The translations under genes and the position numbers were made by a program. The notes under the pieces were generated by a model, which saw nothing but the letters and a program-made list of their open reading frames with translations, did not search any database and was not told the DNA's origin. A stretch of DNA of 64,000 nt from Acidobacteriota bacterium. Its GTDB lineage: Bacteria; Acidobacteriota; Vicinamibacteria; Vicinamibacterales; UBA8438. The stretch covers positions 74,654 through 138,653 of the forward strand of contig VXRJ01000038.1 in assembly GCA_009838525.1 (NCBI GenBank), written 5' to 3'. This document shows positions 59,872-64,000 of this stretch, in pieces. Within the stretch, counting starts at the first letter, position 1; every line of letters starts with the position of its first letter.

Positions 59872-62271
59872 ATGACGACGCGTCGTCGGCCAGTGCGCTG
59901 GACCGCATATTTCGCGTTCGTGCTGCTCGGCACGCTCGCAGCCGGGACCGCCTCCGCCCAGGGGGGTGGTCAGGACCCGGAAACGCAGCAGGCTCTTCTG
60001 GATCGCTACTGCGTGACCTGCCACAACGACCGGCTCCAGACAGGCAATCTCTCGCTCGAAGGCGTGGATGTCGTAAATCCGGAAACGGACCCGGCGCTCT
60101 GGGAGGCGGTGCTCCGCAAGCTGCGCGCCGGCGCCATGCCGCCCCAGCCGCGCCCGCGGCCTGACGCCGCCGGTTACGCCGGGCTGATCGGCTACCTGGA
60201 GGGGGCGCTCGATCGCGCCGCCGACGCTTCGCCCGACCCGGGACGTACGCCTACGTTCCGCCGGCTCAGCCGGACCGATTACCAGAACGCCATCCGTGAC
60301 CTGATTGATCTCGACGTCGACGTCACGGCGCTCCTGCCGCGCGACGACGTGACGTTCGGGTTCGACAACGTGAACGCCGGCGGGCTGTCGCCGACGCTCA
60401 TGGAACGCTATCTCGCCGCCGCGCAGAAGGTGAGCGAGCTGGCGGTGGGGAGTCGGCTGCCGGCGCCCGGCAGCCGCGTGGTGATAATCCCGCCCGACCG
60501 GACGCAGGAACGGCACGTCGACGGTCTTCCTTTCGGAACGCGCGGCGGCACGATCGTCGACCACACGTTCCCGGCGGACGGGGAGTACGAGATTCAGGTG
60601 CGGCTGCAGCGCAACCGCAACGAGAACGTCGAGGGCCTGACCGAACCCCACGACATGGAGATCACGCTTGACGGCGTGCGGCTCGACCTCTTCACCATGC
60701 ACCCGAGCGAGAACATGGTGATGCAGGCGAACGCGGCGTACTACGCGGACGTCGGCATAGACAACCACCTGAACGTGCGCCTGGCCGTTACGGCGGGGCC
60801 GCACGAGGTCGGGGCGGCGTTCATCCAGAAGAACTCGGCCCTGATGGAGACGACGCGGCAACCCTACGACGCCGCGTTCAACATGGACCGGCACCCGCGC
60901 CAGCAGCCGGCCGTCCGATCGATTTCGATCGTCGGGCCGTTCGATGCGACGGGAGTGGGAGAGACGCCGAGCCGCGACCGGATCTTCGCGTGCCGCCCCG
61001 AGACCGCCGACGCGGCCGAGGCGGAGGAATGCGCCACGTCGATCATCGCGACGCTCGCGCGCCGCGCCTACCGGCGCCCCGTTACGGTGAACGATCTCGA
61101 TCAGCTCGTCTCGTTCTATCAGGAGGGTTACGCGTCGGACGGTTTCGAGGCAGGCGTCGAGAGGGCGCTCCGCGCGCTGCTGGCCAGCCCGGAGTTCCTG
61201 TTCCGGATCGAGCGTGATCCGGCCGGAGTCGACCCGGAGACACCGTACCGAGTCAGTGACCTCGAGCTGGCGTCGCGACTGTCGTTCTTCCTCTGGAGCA
61301 GCGTTCCTGACGAGGAGCTCCTGGCGGCGGCCGAGACGGGGCAGTTGAGCGATCGCGAGACCCTTCACGCCCAGGTCCGCCGCATGCTGGCCGATCCGCG
61401 CGCCGAGATGCTCACCACGAACTTCGCGGGGCAGTGGCTGCATCTCCGGAACCTGGACGCCGTCCGGCCCGACGCGCGGCTGTTCCCCGACTTCGACGAC
61501 AACCTGCGGCAAGGCTTCCGCCGCGAGACCGAGCTGCTCTTCCAGAGCGTTCTGCAGGAGAACCGGAGCGTTGTCGACCTGCTGACGGCTGACTACACGT
61601 TCGTCAACGAGCGCGTGGCGCGGCACTACGGCTTCCCCGGCATTTACGGCGACCACTTCCGGCGAATCGACTTGCCGGAGGGCAGCCCGCGCGCGGGCCT
61701 GCTGGGCCATGGAAGTATCCTGACGGTCACTTCCTACGCCACGCGCACGTCACCGGTGCTGCGCGGCAAGTGGGTCCTCGAGACGCTGCTCGGCACGCCG
61801 CCGCCGCCGCCGCCGCCGAACGTGCCGCCCCTCGACGAGACCCGGTCCAACACGCGGGTGGTCTCCATGCGGGAGAAGATGGCGGCGCACCGGCAGAACC
61901 CGCAGTGCGCGGTCTGCCACCAGATCATGGATCCGGCCGGCCTCTCGATGGAGAACTTCGACGCGATCGGGCGCTGGCGCGACGCCGAGGGAGGCGCTCC
62001 GATCGACGCCGCGGGCAGCCTGCCGGGCGGGGAAGACTTCGATGGCGTCGCCGGCCTTCGCGCCGCGCTGCTCGAGCGCCCCGAGCTCTTTGCCAGCGTT
62101 GCGGTGGAGAAGCTGCTCACGTATGCGCTCGGCCGTTCCGTCGATCCCGGCGACCAGCCGGCCGTCCGGGCCATCGTCCGATCGGCGGAGGCGGACGGTT
62201 ATCGCCTTTCGTCCCTGATTCTTGGTATTGTTGACAGTCCTGCGTTCCAGATGAGGAGAGCCCAGTCATGA
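59872..62271 (+). CDS. Secreted DUF1587/DUF1592-type c-type cytochrome
   Basis: A 799-aa protein from the ATG at 59872 (signal peptide MTTRRRPVRWTAYFAFVLLG to SAQ at 30). Haem motif CVTCH is at 47-51. Domains in order: haem region, DUF1587 (FRRLSRTDYQNAIRDLIDLD), a beta-sandwich insert (GEYEIQVRLQRNRNENVEG), DUF1592 (LASRLSFFLWSSVPDEELLA), DUF1588 (HYGFPGIYGDHFRRIDLP), and a C-terminal CAVCHQIMDPAGLSMENFD. A run of eight prolines (TPPPPPPPP region) precedes the last domain. Its stop overlaps the DUF1552 start by 4 nt. Confidence 0.92.
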   Translation: MTTRRRPVRWTAYFAFVLLGTLAAGTASAQGGGQDPETQQALLDRYCVTCHNDRLQTGNLSLEGVDVVNPETDPALWEAVLRKLRAGAMPPQPRPRPDAAGYAGLIGYLEGALDRAADASPDPGRTPTFRRLSRTDYQNAIRDLIDLDVDVTALLPRDDVTFGFDNVNAGGLSPTLMERYLAAAQKVSELAVGSRLPAPGSRVVIIPPDRTQERHVDGLPFGTRGGTIVDHTFPADGEYEIQVRLQRNRNENVEGLTEPHDMEITLDGVRLDLFTMHPSENMVMQANAAYYADVGIDNHLNVRLAVTAGPHEVGAAFIQKNSALMETTRQPYDAAFNMDRHPRQQPAVRSISIVGPFDATGVGETPSRDRIFACRPETADAAEAEECATSIIATLARRAYRRPVTVNDLDQLVSFYQEGYASDGFEAGVERALRALLASPEFLFRIERDPAGVDPETPYRVSDLELASRLSFFLWSSVPDEELLAAAETGQLSDRETLHAQVRRMLADPRAEMLTTNFAGQWLHLRNLDAVRPDARLFPDFDDNLRQGFRRETELLFQSVLQENRSVVDLLTADYTFVNERVARHYGFPGIYGDHFRRIDLPEGSPRAGLLGHGSILTVTSYATRTSPVLRGKWVLETLLGTPPPPPPPNVPPLDETRSNTRVVSMREKMAAHRQNPQCAVCHQIMDPAGLSMENFDAIGRWRDAEGGAPIDAAGSLPGGEDFDGVAGLRAALLERPELFASVAVEKLLTYALGRSVDPGDQPAVRAIVRSAEADGYRLSSLILGIVDSPAFQMRRAQS

Positions 62272-63614
62272 TGATCACGAAGATGGCGCTTCCCCGGCGG
62301 ACGTTCCTGCGCGGCGTTGGCGCCACCCTGGCCCTGCCGCTGCTCGACGCGATGGTCCCGGCCGCCTCCGCGATGACCAGGACCGCCGCTGCCGCGCCCC
62401 GGCGTTTCGGCGTGGTCTACATGCCGATGGGGAAGCATCCGGATCCGTGGATCCCAGCCGAAGTGGGACGGATGACCGGACTCTCCGAGTCGCTCGCGCC
62501 GCTGGCGCCGCACATCGATGACATCACGGTAGTGACGAATCTGGAGATCAGCGAGGCGCACACCACGGGGAACCACGCGTCGGCGAACTCGTCGTTCCTG
62601 ACCTGCGTGAAGCCGAAGCGGACCGAGGGCAGCGACTACGTCAACAGCATCTCGGTCGACCAGGTCGCAGCCAAGCAGATTGGTGGCGACACGCCGCTCC
62701 CGTCGCTCGAAATCGGCACCGACCTCATTGCGCAGGTGGGCAACTGCGACAACGGCTACGCCTGCGTCTACATGAACAGCCTGTCGTGGGCGTCGCCCAC
62801 CGCGCCGAATCCGACCGAAGCGGACCCGCGGATCGTCTTCGAGCGGCTGTTCGGGGACGGCGGGACGCCGGAGCAGCGCAAGGCCCAGCTTCGGCAGAAC
62901 CGGAGCATTCTCGACTGGGTGCTCGACGACATGGCGAGCCTGCAGAAGCAGCTCGGCGGAGGCGACAAGCTTCGCGTCGACGAGTATCTCGACACCGTGC
63001 GTGAAGTGGAGCGTCGCATCCAGCGCGCGGAGACGGCGGCGGCGCAGTCTCCGCTCAGCGACCTGAACCGGCCGACGAGCGTCCCCGACGAGTGGGAAGA
63101 GCACGTCAAGCTGATGTACGACCTGCAGGTGCTGGCGCTGCGCGCCGACCTGACCCGCGTGATCACGTTCCAGATGGCGCGCGAGGCGAGCACGCGGACC
63201 TACCCGCAGATCGGCGTGCCGGAGCCGCACCACCCGGTGTCCCATCACACGGACGATCCGGAGAAGCTGGCCAAGCTGGCAAAGATCAACCAGTACCACG
63301 TCTCGCTCTTCGCCTACCTGGTGGATCAGCTGAAGTCGACCGAGGACGGCGACGGGACGCTGCTCGACCACACGACGTACCTGCTCGGCAGCGGCCTGGG
63401 CAACCCGAACGTCCACGATCACCGCGACCTGCCGATCGTGATCGCGCGTGGCGCCGGGTCGAAGATCGCGGGCGGGCAGCACGTCAAGTACGACGAGATG
63501 ACGCCGCTGGCGAACCTCCACCTGACGCTGCTCGACGACGTGGGCGTCCGGCTCGAGGAGTTTGCCGACAGCACCGGCCACGCCGGCGAGGTGTTGGAGC
63601 CGCTCTCGCTCTGA
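62268..63614 (+). CDS. DUF1552 (HxxSHH-family) Tat-exported protein
   Basis: A 448-aa protein with a canonical twin-arginine signal (PRRTFLRGVGATLALPLLDAM, Arg pair at 10-11). The family signature is intact: HHPVSHHTDD. Other conserved parts are YMPMGKHPDPWIPAEVG, TTGNHASANSSFLTC and LLGSGLGNPNVHDHRDLPIV. The ATGA overlap with the cytochrome gene shows tight coupling. Compared with the first DUF1552 protein it keeps the final His of the signature, so the two pairs may differ in activity. Confidence 0.93.
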   Translation: MMITKMALPRRTFLRGVGATLALPLLDAMVPAASAMTRTAAAAPRRFGVVYMPMGKHPDPWIPAEVGRMTGLSESLAPLAPHIDDITVVTNLEISEAHTTGNHASANSSFLTCVKPKRTEGSDYVNSISVDQVAAKQIGGDTPLPSLEIGTDLIAQVGNCDNGYACVYMNSLSWASPTAPNPTEADPRIVFERLFGDGGTPEQRKAQLRQNRSILDWVLDDMASLQKQLGGGDKLRVDEYLDTVREVERRIQRAETAAAQSPLSDLNRPTSVPDEWEEHVKLMYDLQVLALRADLTRVITFQMAREASTRTYPQIGVPEPHHPVSHHTDDPEKLAKLAKINQYHVSLFAYLVDQLKSTEDGDGTLLDHTTYLLGSGLGNPNVHDHRDLPIVIARGAGSKIAGGQHVKYDEMTPLANLHLTLLDDVGVRLEEFADSTGHAGEVLEPLSL

Positions 63615-63688
63615 TCACCTGGTCGCGCGACGGTTCGGATGTCGCTCGCAACGGGGGCGTGCGCGGTGCTCGCCCCGGGGAGTCACCG

Positions 63689-64000
63689 ATGCAGACCCTG
63701 CGTGAAGTGATCAGATGGTCCGCCGCGGGCTTGGCGGCGGTTGCCTGTCTGGCTGCGCTTCCGGGCGCCGGACAGGCGGCGGAAGCGGACGCTGGCCTGA
63801 TCGACGCCATCAAGGCGGTCGATGTCGATGGCGTCCGCGCGGCGCTCGCGCGCGGCGCCGACGTCACGGCGGCGGAGGCGGACGGTACGACGCCGCTCCA
63901 TTGGGCCGCCTACACCAACGAGTCGGCGATCGTGGAGTCGCTGCTCGAGGCCGGAGCCGATGCGTCGGCCGTCAACCGCTACGGCGTGCGCCCCATTTCA
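63689..64000 (+). CDS. Exported ankyrin-repeat protein (5' part only)
   Basis: The first 104 codons are present; the rest lies beyond the window. The start at ATG 63689 gives a signal peptide (IRWSAAGLAAVACLAALPGAGQAAEA). Ankyrin repeats begin at once (LIDAIKAVDVDGVRAALARG, DGTTPLHWAAYTNESAIVES). Ankyrin repeats mediate protein contacts; exported forms occur in Acidobacteria near cytochrome clusters. It follows the DUF1552 gene by 74 nt. Confidence 0.8.
   Translation, partial: MQTLREVIRWSAAGLAAVACLAALPGAGQAAEADAGLIDAIKAVDVDGVRAALARGADVTAAEADGTTPLHWAAYTNESAIVESLLEAGADASAVNRYGVRPIS

Overview
The window is GC-rich, gene-dense bacterial DNA. It carries an Oar-type TonB receptor with an N-terminal carboxypeptidase-regulatory-like domain, a MacB/FtsX permease of the duplicated type common in Acidobacteria, three secreted DUF1592/1588-type cytochromes (two paired with DUF1552 Tat proteins), many PQQ/NHL beta-propellers, M16 peptidases and DUF222-HNH proteins. 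Together these suggest an Acidobacteriota member, probably of the Vicinamibacteria type. That assignment is inferred from gene content. No rRNA, tRNA or CRISPR array was recognised.

Layout. 1-4900 (minus): TonB receptor, carboxypeptidase-regulatory/TPR protein and von Willebrand-like protein, with a strong hairpin between the first two. 5121-5811: a vapBC module. 5860-17089: sulfatase-type membrane protein, outer-membrane barrel, secreted hydrolases, a GlcG-like protein, a CaCA cation antiporter, and a UreH-like (nickel?) transporter divergent from larE. 17097-22961 (minus): two M16 peptidase-family proteins, a serine beta-lactamase-like hydrolase and a PQQ-like propeller. A family of 18-bp palindromes is confined to 14.3-20.2 kb. 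23292-27538: PEGA protein, unknown exported protein and Omp85-like protein. 27646-30673: DUF1592-type cytochrome and Ogt/MGMT. 30827-35411 is an accessory patch with a FitA antitoxin, a decayed VapC, an IS481 remnant, the ADOP permease and a nucleotidyltransferase with a 70-aa partner. 35429-39629: quinoprotein dehydrogenase, thioesterase and a DUF222-HNH gene flanked by a 15-bp inverted repeat.

40061-46423 is the most unusual part. A consensus-like promoter lies between facing pairs of GTTGTTCC repeats, forming a 19-bp inverted repeat with one mismatch. It drives a P-loop GTPase-like protein with an integrase-arm-like N-terminus, a 1273-aa RecD-like helicase with a C-terminal PD-(D/E)XK-like domain, and a 40-aa membrane microprotein. 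I cannot match this set to a named system and propose it as a candidate undescribed defence or DNA-processing module.

46482-53700: patatin phospholipase, Rsm22-type methyltransferase, NHL protein, cyclase-family lipoprotein, and a PQQ sugar dehydrogenase fused to two carboxymuconolactone-decarboxylase-like domains. 53836-56224: two vapBC modules around an SDR gene. 56269-63614: two divergent DUF1592 cytochrome plus DUF1552 pairs. The window ends inside an ankyrin-repeat gene.

Starts were chosen by signal peptides, ribosome-binding sites and family N-termini, so several are shorter than the longest open frame. Most long frames opposite the real genes are antisense shadows typical of GC-rich coding DNA.
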